NCBI GenBank assembly: GCA_029982105.1
Contig: JARRCQ010000052.1
Location: forward strand, 1 to 9,141
Source: Candidatus Atribacteria bacterium
GTDB lineage: Bacteria; Atribacterota; Atribacteria; Atribacterales; Caldatribacteriaceae
DNA: 9,141 bases
Direction: 5' to 3'
Both the position numbers and the translations under genes were made by a program. Position 1 is the stretch's first letter; each line of letters opens with the position of its first letter. Positions 1 through 7,800 of this stretch are shown one piece after another. The notes beneath the pieces are model-generated. The model was given only the letters and a program-made list of their open reading frames with translations. It did no database searches and was not told the DNA's origin.

Positions 1-170
1 ACAAAATATATACCACTAAAACTGGATGGTGAGGTCTCTTTTTTTCTTCCCTCTTTAAAATATTCTTCTTTAAAACTCCTACGATAAGTTTACACTAACG
101 CCAAAGATTGCAGGTGGAGCTTTTTCCACTTATGAACCCCTTTCTTTTTTCCCATCATCGCAAGCAAGAG

Positions 171-233
171 CAGTCTACGGTGCTAAAAACAAAAAGAGAA
201 AGACCAAATACAGCCTACGGCGTAAACAAAAAG
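171..233. repeat. Imperfect direct repeat, two copies
   Basis: Copy A (171-196) and copy B (211-233) both run CAG(T/C)CTACGG, then a variable short part, then TAAA and CAAAAAG. They start 40 bases apart and differ by one substitution near the start plus a 3-base length difference in the middle. A weaker relative of the CTACG core lies near 79-85. They may be binding sites or a decayed repeat; function unknown. Confidence 0.4.
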
Positions 234-264
234 CAAATTAGGTTAAAAAGAATTCGGACAACCA

Positions 265-287
265 CGCTGGAGAACAGCACTCCAGCG
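265..287. repeat. Perfect 8-bp stem hairpin
   Basis: CGCTGGAG (265-272) pairs perfectly with CTCCAGCG (280-287) around the 7-base loop AACAGCA. It lies about 100 bases beyond the ATPase stop codon. A terminator role is possible, but the nearest T-runs on either strand start about a dozen bases after the stem, so it does not match a standard intrinsic terminator. Confidence 0.5.
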
Positions 288-383
288 CAACGACTTTGAG
301 TTTTTGACTTCCGATTTAATTTAATTTAATTTTTTAAACTTTTGACAGTTTAACCAGTTTTGCAAGATACCATAGTACGATAT

Positions 384-2714
384 TTAAGAGAAGATACCCG
401 GAAGTTCCACATAATTAATGTTGCCACGGTCTATATCTTCTTTCAAAGCCTCTTTAATCTCCCCTTTGGCGCTGAAGTATATAACTTGCCATCCTAATTT
501 AGCAAATTTTTTTAATGTCTCAACTTGCCTCTGTAGCCTATCTGGATCTGCTTTTATGAAGGGATCATCCATAATAAAAAATCCTTTTTTATCTTCCAGA
601 AGCTTTTCTCCTAGAGCCAGCCTAATAGAAAAATACAACTGGTCATATGCACCACCAGATAGTTTTTCTGCCTCTAACATCATATTATCCTTGCGCCTGA
701 CTTGAATTTTTTCTTCTTCTCGATTGAATACAGCTTCTTCGTAAAGGCCATTGGTTATCTCCTCGAAATATTTTGACGTGGAACTCCCTTTACCAAAAAG
801 CTCAGAAACTTTTTCTTTTTCTTCTGCTTCTATTTCTTCAAAAATTCTTATAGCTTCTAACGCATTACTCCTGTTATTTTCACATTCATAAACAAATTTT
901 TGCAATTTATCTTTAACTGCTTCCAGGTCTACTAATGTCTTACAATGCAGATATTCTTCTTCCCGTAGAATCTCGTTTGCCTTTCGCTCTATGTCATCCA
1001 AATTCTTTCGAATGGCTTTCATAATTTCATTTATGCCCTTCAGCTTTTCCTCCAATTCTGTCTTTTTATTTCCTAAATCTGCTGCAGCAGTATCGCTATA
1101 TTTAATATTTTGGGCTTTATCCTTATATATTTCAAGCTTTTCAATTTCTTCACTCCAGTAGGAAATATTTTCTTCTAAACTTTTGCCCCTCTCCCCTAAG
1201 TGACTCTTTAAGATACTTCTTTGTTCTCCCAATGACCTTTCCAGTTTCTGTTTTAGTCTTAACTTATTAGTGTATCCCTCAAGAGATTCCTCTTTTGATT
1301 TTCTTTTTATCTCTTCTATTTTTTTCTCAAGGTTTTTAATCTTACTCTCTATTTCTGGAATCTTTTTGTTTTGAAGATTTTCAATTTTTTCTTCTAAGTT
1401 TTCCTTTGCCCTTCTCGTATCCTGTAAATCCTCAAATTTTCTATGATAACCCTCATCAAACTCCTGAATATTCAAAAGCATCTTCTCTATGGTCTCTGCA
1501 TCCATCCCCAATTTAGAAAGAGACAGTCTATTCTTCTCCAACATTTCTATAAGTTGAGCCTTTTCCCTTGCCAACCGGAGTTGAAATCCTCCTGAAACTA
1601 AAGCTAAGATAAAAAATAATATTGCCAGAGCGTAAAATAAGGGTGAGGAATGGAACATAACTCCGAGCAAAGATATCCCCAGCAATACCGCAGAGATTAT
1701 CCCTAATAAAGTGAAAAATTTACCTTTTTCTTGTTGTTGTGCTAATTGAACGCTCTTATTTCCATAAGCCTTCAACTCTGGCTTAATTTCCTCATCTAAC
1801 TTTTTCTTTCTCTCGGAAAGAACCCGAAAATCACACTCTATCTCGTCTAACTTCTCGTTTATTATCTTAAACTCTTCTTTGCTCTCCTCAAGCTCTTCAG
1901 ATGTCTTTTCCCTTTCTTCTACAAGATTTTTAATATCCCTGTTACAATCTCCCCATAATCTTTCATCTTCTTCATTATAAACTCCTAAGTTTTTAAGCTG
2001 CTCTACAGAACTTTTAAAGTTATCTAATGCTTCCCGTCCCTTTTCATATTTCTCTCTCTTTCTGGCATCTTCGAGTGCTCTGATTTCTTGGTAAGTTTTT
2101 TCTATTTCTTCCTTAAGTTCCGCAGATTCTTTTTCAAGTTCGTCAAATCTTTTTTCTTCGGTTTCTTTGCACAAACTTTTAATTTTCTCTATCAGGTTTT
2201 GTGCGTCTTCTATTCTCGTTTTTAATTTTTCATCTCTAATATCTCTAAATGCACCCTGGGGTGTTATCTTACCCATTTCTCTGAGAGCTTTCTTTATCCT
2301 ATCAATTTCCCTTGTCCTGAGACCGGTGAGACGATCCGTCACATTAATGTAAAATTCACTCTCTTGAGTAGCATCACGGGCAATGGACAGATTGCTATTT
2401 CTCACTATAAAAATATTGCAGCATTCTGAAGAAGTCAAACCAGCAATTTTTGTTAAGTCCGCCTTTTCTGGAAGCTTAATTTCTCCCTCTTTCTCGTCTT
2501 CTACAATTACATAACCCTCCGGGTTCTCTCCTACCCGGTCTATGTGCTCAAATTCTTTGACATTTCGCCCTAATAACATTTTTACTAGAGCATCTATGGT
2601 GAGGGTTTTTCCATCTTCGTTTTTACCCCAGAATAGATTGAAGCTATAGAGCAAAATTCTACCGGTATTGGACAAAGGACCATATCGCATTATTGAGAAT
2701 TCTTTTATCCTCAT
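384..2714 (-). CDS. Rad50/YhaN-like ATPase with central membrane hairpin
   Basis: A 776-residue SMC/Rad50-type ATPase that probably drives the nuclease encoded just upstream. Seen: a split ABC ATPase with Walker A G30-KNEDG-KT37, ABC signature LSGG at 685-688, and Walker B ending MDDPF at 715-719. Two long charged coiled-coil regions (about 160-330 and 380-635) flank two hydrophobic helices at about 333-352 and 358-378, joined by a very short loop. No CxxC zinc hook is present, so the membrane hairpin takes the hook position. This architecture matches Bacillus YhaN more than Rad50/SbcC, although YhaN is longer. Odd: the H-loop, typically ending in His (YhaN-like FTCH), reads FSAK at 747-750, with no His. 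The start is supported by GGAGG at 2722-2726, 7 bases before the ATG. The start codon overlaps the nuclease stop as ATGA. The fold is certain; the biological role (repair, replication-end processing or defence) is inferred. Confidence 0.9.
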   Translation of the reverse strand: MRIKEFSIMRYGPLSNTGRILLYSFNLFWGKNEDGKTLTIDALVKMLLGRNVKEFEHIDRVGENPEGYVIVEDEKEGEIKLPEKADLTKIAGLTSSECCNIFIVRNSNLSIARDATQESEFYINVTDRLTGLRTREIDRIKKALREMGKITPQGAFRDIRDEKLKTRIEDAQNLIEKIKSLCKETEEKRFDELEKESAELKEEIEKTYQEIRALEDARKREKYEKGREALDNFKSSVEQLKNLGVYNEEDERLWGDCNRDIKNLVEEREKTSEELEESKEEFKIINEKLDEIECDFRVLSERKKKLDEEIKPELKAYGNKSVQLAQQQEKGKFFTLLGIISAVLLGISLLGVMFHSSPLFYALAILFFILALVSGGFQLRLAREKAQLIEMLEKNRLSLSKLGMDAETIEKMLLNIQEFDEGYHRKFEDLQDTRRAKENLEEKIENLQNKKIPEIESKIKNLEKKIEEIKRKSKEESLEGYTNKLRLKQKLERSLGEQRSILKSHLGERGKSLEENISYWSEEIEKLEIYKDKAQNIKYSDTAAADLGNKKTELEEKLKGINEIMKAIRKNLDDIERKANEILREEEYLHCKTLVDLEAVKDKLQKFVYECENNRSNALEAIRIFEEIEAEEKEKVSELFGKGSSTSKYFEEITNGLYEEAVFNREEEKIQVRRKDNMMLEAEKLSGGAYDQLYFSIRLALGEKLLEDKKGFFIMDDPFIKADPDRLQRQVETLKKFAKLGWQVIYFSAKGEIKEALKEDIDRGNINYVELPGIFS

Positions 2715-3772
2715 AACCTGGCCTCCATCATCGCCTTTATCGTGAGGTCAAGCAACTCTCTTTTCTTCTCCTCAGGAAAAGTAGCTCGCTCAAGTTTATT
2801 TATGAAACTTTTAAATAAGCCATCCTCAAGAATGGTGTGCATATCTCTAAATTCAAAGTGTTCTTCTACCGGTTTATCTTTAATGAATTCCTTTATTTGT
2901 TCTACAAGTTGAGACTCGCTCATTTTAATCTTTTCGCTATTAATATATCCTCTAACCGTTAATAGAATGCTTGCTTCAGGATGAGATGCCCCAAGTTGTT
3001 CTTTTACTATCTCTACTGGATTTTTCTCCCTAAAAGGGTCCAGCTCTATAACTACTTCTTCAAAATGAAAAGTGGAGAGGGGGTATTCTCTGGGTGGTTT
3101 CCCGGCTTCGCATATATTTACTTTTCTCTGTCCGGTTTCTCTTTTAGTTATTGATACAGGTGAACCAGGGTAAACAAAGTATCCTCCGTTTTCTAACCGC
3201 CACACATCAAATTGGGAATGGAAGTGTCCGGCAAATATGTAATCAAGATTCAAATCTTTGAAGTAAGATAGTTTAGCCGGCATATATCTCTCTTCGCCTT
3301 CTTCTCCAAAGTCCTTCCTGGAGAAAAAGGCATCGAGCAATTCCCCGTGGTATAGTAGAATATTCTTCCTGTCTGGAGTTAAATCATTAGCTATAGAACG
3401 GAGCTTTTCAACAACCCTTTCCCCCTCCAGAGGTTCAAAAGGTAACCCCCATATCCTTACATCTTGATATTCAAAAGGCTCGTTTAAGTCATTCAAGATA
3501 ATTATGTCTTCGCCAAAGTACACACCGCTTTTATATGATTCATTATCGTGGTTTCCAGGAATCAGGATTATTTTAAAGCCAGTATTTGAAAAAAATTCCC
3601 TTATCTTAGGTCTTAAGGTTTCGGCGTTAATCCCTTTATCAAAGAGGTCGCCACTTATTACAAAAAGCTCAACTTTCTCTCTTTTTCCAATCTCAATCAG
3701 CTTTTGAAGTGCCTTCCATCTCTCATCTTCATATTCCCTTAAATGGATATCTGCCGTGTGAAGTATCTTCAT
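2711..3772 (-). CDS. SbcD/Mre11-like metallophosphoesterase (DNA nuclease)
   Basis: A 353-residue calcineurin-like phosphoesterase of the Mre11/SbcD/YhaO kind, expected to be a manganese-dependent DNA nuclease working with the ATPase that follows. All metal-site motifs are present: D8-x-H10 (HTADIHL), GD42LFD, GN74H75D, YH142GE and GH183FH185. After the catalytic domain (about 1-245) comes a C-terminal part that would hold capping and ATPase-binding segments. The reading frame stays open upstream to a TTG at 3814, but the ATG at 3772 is chosen: GAGAGGGG (3781-3788) lies 8 bases before it, and the protein then begins MKILHTADIH, as this family does. It ends in ATGA, shared with the ATPase start, which indicates coupled translation and a fixed ratio. 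Nuclease chemistry is confident; the substrate (double-strand ends, hairpins, phage or replication intermediates) cannot be read from the sequence. Confidence 0.92.
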   Translation of the reverse strand: MKILHTADIHLREYEDERWKALQKLIEIGKREKVELFVISGDLFDKGINAETLRPKIREFFSNTGFKIILIPGNHDNESYKSGVYFGEDIIILNDLNEPFEYQDVRIWGLPFEPLEGERVVEKLRSIANDLTPDRKNILLYHGELLDAFFSRKDFGEEGEERYMPAKLSYFKDLNLDYIFAGHFHSQFDVWRLENGGYFVYPGSPVSITKRETGQRKVNICEAGKPPREYPLSTFHFEEVVIELDPFREKNPVEIVKEQLGASHPEASILLTVRGYINSEKIKMSESQLVEQIKEFIKDKPVEEHFEFRDMHTILEDGLFKSFINKLERATFPEEKKRELLDLTIKAMMEARL

Positions 3773-3780
3773 TTTTTTAT

Positions 3781-3788
3781 CCCCTCTC
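3781..3788 (-). promoter_or_regulatory. Ribosome binding site deciding the nuclease start
   Basis: GAGAGGGG on the minus strand, 8 bases upstream of the ATG at 3772. It supports this internal ATG over the TTG at 3814, which would add 14 residues overlapping the end of the truncated GNAT gene. Confidence 0.75.
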
Positions 3789-3810
3789 AAAAAGCAATGG
3801 TGTGAATGAC

Positions 3811-4077
3811 TCAAGCACGCTCATCAATGAGCCCTGAAGGGCCAGAGTGTAAAATCGTTCTGCGAATTGTAAAATTGATGAACCCTACCATTTCTCTATT
3901 AATCTCCGCAATTAAAAGGTGAGAGTTATTTTCTTTTAAGAGACTCTGACAGTTCTCAAACACCGCACTTGCGTCAATGCCCTCTTTATTATCCATAGAA
4001 TTAATAAGCTCCATCATTATCTTTTCCATCGTTGGTAAATCAGATTCATCGGCTTTTCTGATCAAAATATGGTTCAT
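3811..4077 (-). pseudogene. Truncated GNAT-type acetyltransferase (N-terminal half only)
   Basis: An 88-residue frame starting MNHILIRKADESDLP, typical of the first strand and helix of GNAT N-acetyltransferases. It continues through helices 1-2 and two strands (HLLIAEI, MVGFINFTIRR) to SGLIDE, where intact members normally continue into strand 4 and then the acetyl-CoA-binding loop (motif A, Q/RxxGxG/A). Here the protein stops after ERA, so motif A and the C-terminal half are missing and it should not be an active acetyltransferase. GNAT proteins are usually about 140-180 residues. The ribosome site AAGGAGG is excellent, so a peptide is probably still made. The ending lies in a perfect short palindrome and only 38 bases from the nuclease ATG, which suggests that a deletion or recombination removed the rest. 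A genuine small protein is less likely but not excluded. Confidence 0.65.
3819..3832. repeat. Perfect palindrome at the GNAT truncation point
   Basis: GCTCATCAATGAGC: two 6-base arms around a 2-base centre. It covers the codons for the last family-like residues (LIDE) and the first divergent one, just before the stop. It may mark the breakpoint that truncated the gene, or be chance given its short length. Confidence 0.45.
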
Positions 4078-4168
4078 ACAATTCCTCCTTTTGAACGTGC
4101 AGTTTCACTTACCAGAGTTAGTGTATAGTTAAGGGTGATAGCCCTTGAATGATTAAATTAATCAGATA
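4078..4168 (-). promoter_or_regulatory. Intergenic gap, possible internal promoter (weak)
   Basis: This 91-base gap is the only clear break in the otherwise overlapping gene row, so it is where a promoter for the GNAT remnant, nuclease and ATPase would lie. On the minus strand TATACA (4127-4122) could be a -10 box, with a poor -35 (TTCAAG, 4149-4144; 16-base spacing). A small hairpin, AAGGG/CCCTT (4131-4135 with 4142-4146), lies between these boxes, and an inverted repeat GATTAA-A-TTAATC spans 4151-4163. No T-run follows the hairpin, so it is not a standard terminator. The promoter is a suggestion only. Confidence 0.25.
4084..4090 (-). promoter_or_regulatory. Strong ribosome binding site of the GNAT remnant
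   Basis: AAGGAGG on the minus strand, 6 bases before the ATG at 4077. It is a near-perfect Shine-Dalgarno site and the best in the window, which is unusual for a gene whose product is cut in half. Confidence 0.8.
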
Positions 4169-4840
4169 TTATAGTCTCAACAAATAGCCGTTCTGCTTCA
4201 GCCAATCTTTGTGTTTTTCGTAGTCAGGCATCAGCATTTTAACCTTGTTCCAGAATGATTTTGCGTGATTTCTCTCTTCCAGATGAACAAGTTCATGGAT
4301 AACCACATAATCTATTACCGGTAAAGGAGCCATAATCAGTCGCCATGAGAAATTTAAATTTCCGATAGAAGAGGAAGAGCCCCACCTTTTCTGGGCATTG
4401 GTAATATTAACTTTACGGTATTTAAAGTTTCTCTTTTGTGCATACCAGCGGACTCTTTCAGAAATTTTTTCGTAAGCCATTTTTTTGTACCACTTGACAA
4501 ATACTTCTTTTGCCCGGAGTAGTACATCTCGGGAGAGATAAAAGCCATCCTCGAATTTTAGTGGTTCTTCCTGGCTATCTACTATTTTTAATCTATAATA
4601 TCTTCCCAGATAGAGGAAACCTTCTCCATTAACAAACTCTTTAGGAGAGAATTTTGGGTCTCTCGTTTCAATTTCCCTTTTCTTTTCCTCAATCCATTCT
4701 CTATGGTTAAGGACTACCTTCATAATCGTGCCATCATCGATACCCAGGGGTGCTCTTATAATGAGTGTAGCGTCATCTGTTACCTGCAAAGCAATGGTTT
4801 TTCTTTTTGTTCGTATTATTTTTTCGATCTCGATATCCAT
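4169..4840 (-). CDS. YgjP/DUF45-family zinc metallopeptidase
   Basis: A 223-residue protein of the YgjP (DUF45, M48-like) family, often found next to type I restriction genes. Seen: an N-terminal beta-rich part (about 1-105), a helical segment (about 106-140), the block RWGSSSSIGNLNFSW (152-166), and the zinc site HELVH (182-186), with H192 in ERNH as the expected third ligand. The C-terminal FW...MPDYEKHKDWL pattern is also typical of the family. All expected zinc ligands are present, so it should be an active cytoplasmic protease or peptidase; its substrate is unknown. The RWGSC block that I recall as common in the family has Ser instead of Cys. The chosen start is the ATG at 4840 with GGAGAG 7 bases upstream. 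A longer frame beginning with TTG at 4870 exists but would overlap hsdR and lacks support. It begins 4 bases after the hsdR stop, so the two are surely cotranscribed. Confidence 0.88.
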   Translation of the reverse strand: MDIEIEKIIRTKRKTIALQVTDDATLIIRAPLGIDDGTIMKVVLNHREWIEEKKREIETRDPKFSPKEFVNGEGFLYLGRYYRLKIVDSQEEPLKFEDGFYLSRDVLLRAKEVFVKWYKKMAYEKISERVRWYAQKRNFKYRKVNITNAQKRWGSSSSIGNLNFSWRLIMAPLPVIDYVVIHELVHLEERNHAKSFWNKVKMLMPDYEKHKDWLKQNGYLLRL

Positions 4841-4844
4841 AAAT

Positions 4845-7800
4845 CTACTCTCCATAAATGTGATAAGCAAGCTCTATTAGTTTTTGAGCTATTTCGTTTC
4901 TTTTCCCAAATACCACATTACTCGCACCTGCTGAATATGATGCAGGGGTTTCCTTTACTTTATCTCCTTCTTTTGAAGGTGCGGGAGAAGCTGGAATAGA
5001 TTTTAGTAGATGAGATATGATATACGATTTCAATCTCTTCTGCTTAAAAGAGCTTTCCCAGAAATCAACCATCTGAGTTTCTCTCTTGATAAGCTCAATC
5101 ACGTCTTTAGTCAAACCAACTAGAAAGTTAACGTCTTTTTCGCTCAGTGCTTCAACAGGCTTTTTTCCATATATCTCCTGTTTCAACAATCCCAAAAAGG
5201 GTAGCTCTTTCTTTGGCTCCAAACCAAAGGTTTCTTCAGCTTCTCTTCCTCTTTTCATCGATTCTCTGAGTTTTTCAAGCTCGATGGCGAGAACTTCCCA
5301 GTTTTCTTTGTATTCTTCAAGGATTTTCTTCAACTTATCAGAAAACCTCTCATAAAACTCCGGATCTTCTTCGAAGTGCTTTTCAATATGTTCTAAAATA
5401 GCGTATGTAAGCTCTTCAACTTTTGCCTTACTTGATTTTTGTTTTTCTAATTTACCAATGAATTTATCGTCAAAAAGAGGAGTTGGTGGTATTTTGGGGT
5501 CAACGCCTTTTGATATCAGATATTCTTCAACAATTTCCCTTATCTTCTTGCTCGCATCTTTTATGCTCAGCTTATCATCTCTGTATCTGTTTCTCGCCGA
5601 TTCTTTGATGAAATTTATAATTTTCAGGTCTGTAACATATTTTAAGGCTACAGGGTCAGGGAGCACCGCATCCATTGCCCGGTTAAAGTTTCTTACCAGC
5701 ATTATAAACTCATTTCTTACCTCTTCATCGACCAGAAGGTCTACACATTCTTCTATGTTATTTCTCCAATCTTCAATTCCGTATTTTTTAAAGAAATTGT
5801 TGATAAGACTGTGAGCGAATCCTAAATCGTCAATACTTTTGGCTTTATTTTTGACAACCTGGGTAATTTCCTCTATATCTTCATCAGCATAGATAGAAAT
5901 AGCTTCTTTCAAATGCTTTAAAACTCCAACATAATCTACAACAAAACCGCAACTTTTATTTTTGTAAACTCTATTTACTCTTGCGATGGCCTGCAATAGA
6001 TTATGTTCCTTAATCACATCATCCAGATACATAACCTGCTCTACAGGAGCATCAAAACCTGTGATGAGCATACTTTGCACTACTAAAATGCCTACATCTC
6101 CCGAAACACCACTATCATCGATTTTATCAAATGGTAGTTTAAAGCTCTTTATTATCCCATCGTGCTTATTAGTATCAGTATAATTGTAATATTCAGGTGG
6201 ATCATTATCTTCTCCGGATATAACCACGCCAACCTTTAATCTCTCAAGTTGCTCTATGTCTATCCCTTTCTGGTTATTCTTCTTCAGCTCTTCTATTTTT
6301 TCTTTTAATGCTTCTTCCAGAGCTTTCTTATATCTTATGGCAGCAAGCCGTGAGACAGCTACAACCTGAGCTTTAAAACCATTGGGGAATATATGGGTAA
6401 CATAGTGGTCTATCATATCTTTTGCTTTGTCCTTTATCACATTTTCGTCTTCAAGATATGCACGCCACGTGTATCTTCCCATAATTTTTGCTTTTTGTTC
6501 TGCATCAAGCATAGAAAAGACATCCTCAAATTTAGCATTGGCTGCTTCTTCATCGGAAAGTTCAGCACTGTGAACTCTTCCTTCATAGACAATCTCAACA
6601 GTCACACCATCTTCTACCGCTCTTTTTATACTGTATTTATCTATATATCCACCAAAGGTAACTTTCGTTTTTTCAATAGGTGTACCCGTATAAGCTATCC
6701 TTATAGCATTAGGTAAAGCTTTCTTTAAATTAGCTCCTAAAAATTTGTATTGGGTTCTGTGCGCCTCATCAATCATAATAAGAATGTTAGGAGACTTATT
6801 AAGCTCCGGGAATTCGACTTCAAGCTCCCTTTCCTGGAACTTGTGAATCATACCCATTACCAGGTCTGGAGTATCGGTCTTTAAAAGTTCTTGAAGTTCT
6901 TTTACGCTTCCCGCGAGATGAACGGTAAAGCCCACACTTTTTGATGTCTCTTCCAATTGTTTCTCTAAATTTTTCCTATCGGTTATAAAAACAATTTTGA
7001 AATTTCTGAACTCAGGGTGATGATACATTTCCCTTACAGTAAACATCATGGTCATTGATTTTCCAGAGCCCTGAGTGTGCCAGACAATCCCCCCTCGCTC
7101 TTCCGGAGTTTTACCTTCCTTCAGCCTTTTTATTATTTTTTTAACCGCTCTAAATTGCTGGTATCTTGCTACCACTTTTACCATACCGCTTTTAGAGTCT
7201 TCCTTGAAGACGGTAAAAGTATGAAGAATATCAAGGAGATTGTTTCTGGTGAGCATACCTTGAATTAGAACCTGCTGACTGGTGATGTTCCCTTGAGAAT
7301 CTATGTCCGATAGAGCATAAGGGTAAGGGTCTTTCCACTCCACAAAGTGCTCATATTCTGCAGTTATGGTTCCGTATTTTGCCATTTGATTAAAAGTGGC
7401 AATCGTAAAAAGGTTATACCAGAAGAGCCTCTCGTTACCTTCTTTTACCCCTCTTCTATTAGAATACCTCATAAGCTGGGTTATAGCTTCTGCGATGGGG
7501 TCTGCTATTGTCGGAGATTTGCATTCCACAACCACTAAGGGCAAACCATTCACAAATAACACCATATCAGGTATTATATGTTTCTCGGTCCCCGGGATAT
7601 TTACTTTAAATTGAGAAATGGCAATAAAAGAATTATTCTCTGGATTTATAAAATCTATGAACCTGACTGTAGGGCTTTTTTCTCCGGTTTTCCGATTTTC
7701 GAATACTGAAGTATTTTCCAGGAGTAAATCATGGATTTCTCTGTTTGCTTCTAAAAGAGAGCGAGCTTGTGAGGTGGTTATTCTTCCTACCACTTCATTT

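Larger units (their letters stand above)
1..383. other. Non-coding stretch downstream of the ATPase gene
   Basis: No convincing gene is seen in these 383 bases. The stretch is AT-rich, with T-runs near 38-48, a TTTAA-type tandem run around 314-335, one perfect hairpin (265-287) and one imperfect direct repeat (171-196 and 211-233). An open frame at 108-299 on the plus strand starts with TTG, has no ribosome site and encodes a basic, low-complexity peptide, so it is not called. TTGACA occurs at 342-347 on the plus strand, but no good -10 box follows at 16-18 bases, so no promoter is claimed. No tRNA or rRNA pattern was recognised. Confidence 0.6.

Noticed and set aside
108..299. A 63-residue open frame on the plus strand in the left-hand non-coding region
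   Set aside because: It starts with TTG without a ribosome site, is basic and low in complexity, runs through the direct repeat and the hairpin, and resembles no family I know.
342..381. A plus-strand promoter beginning with TTGACA at 342-347
   Set aside because: No convincing -10 box follows at 16-18 bases, and the only gene ahead is on the opposite strand.
384..2714. Identification of the ATPase as classical SbcC or Rad50
   Set aside because: There is no CxxC zinc hook; two membrane helices lie in the middle instead, which fits YhaN-like proteins better.
3773..3814. N-terminal extension of the nuclease starting at a TTG (14 extra residues)
   Set aside because: A ribosome site with correct spacing lies just before the internal ATG at 3772, and the family normally begins right at the MKILHTADIH segment.
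5458..5814. Long open frames on the plus strand inside hsdR (also 7618-7980, 6393-6716 and 5086-5355)
   Set aside because: They lie antisense to a clearly recognised, conserved protein; their Ser/Leu/Phe-rich composition is what the reverse strand of a Lys/Glu-rich gene gives.
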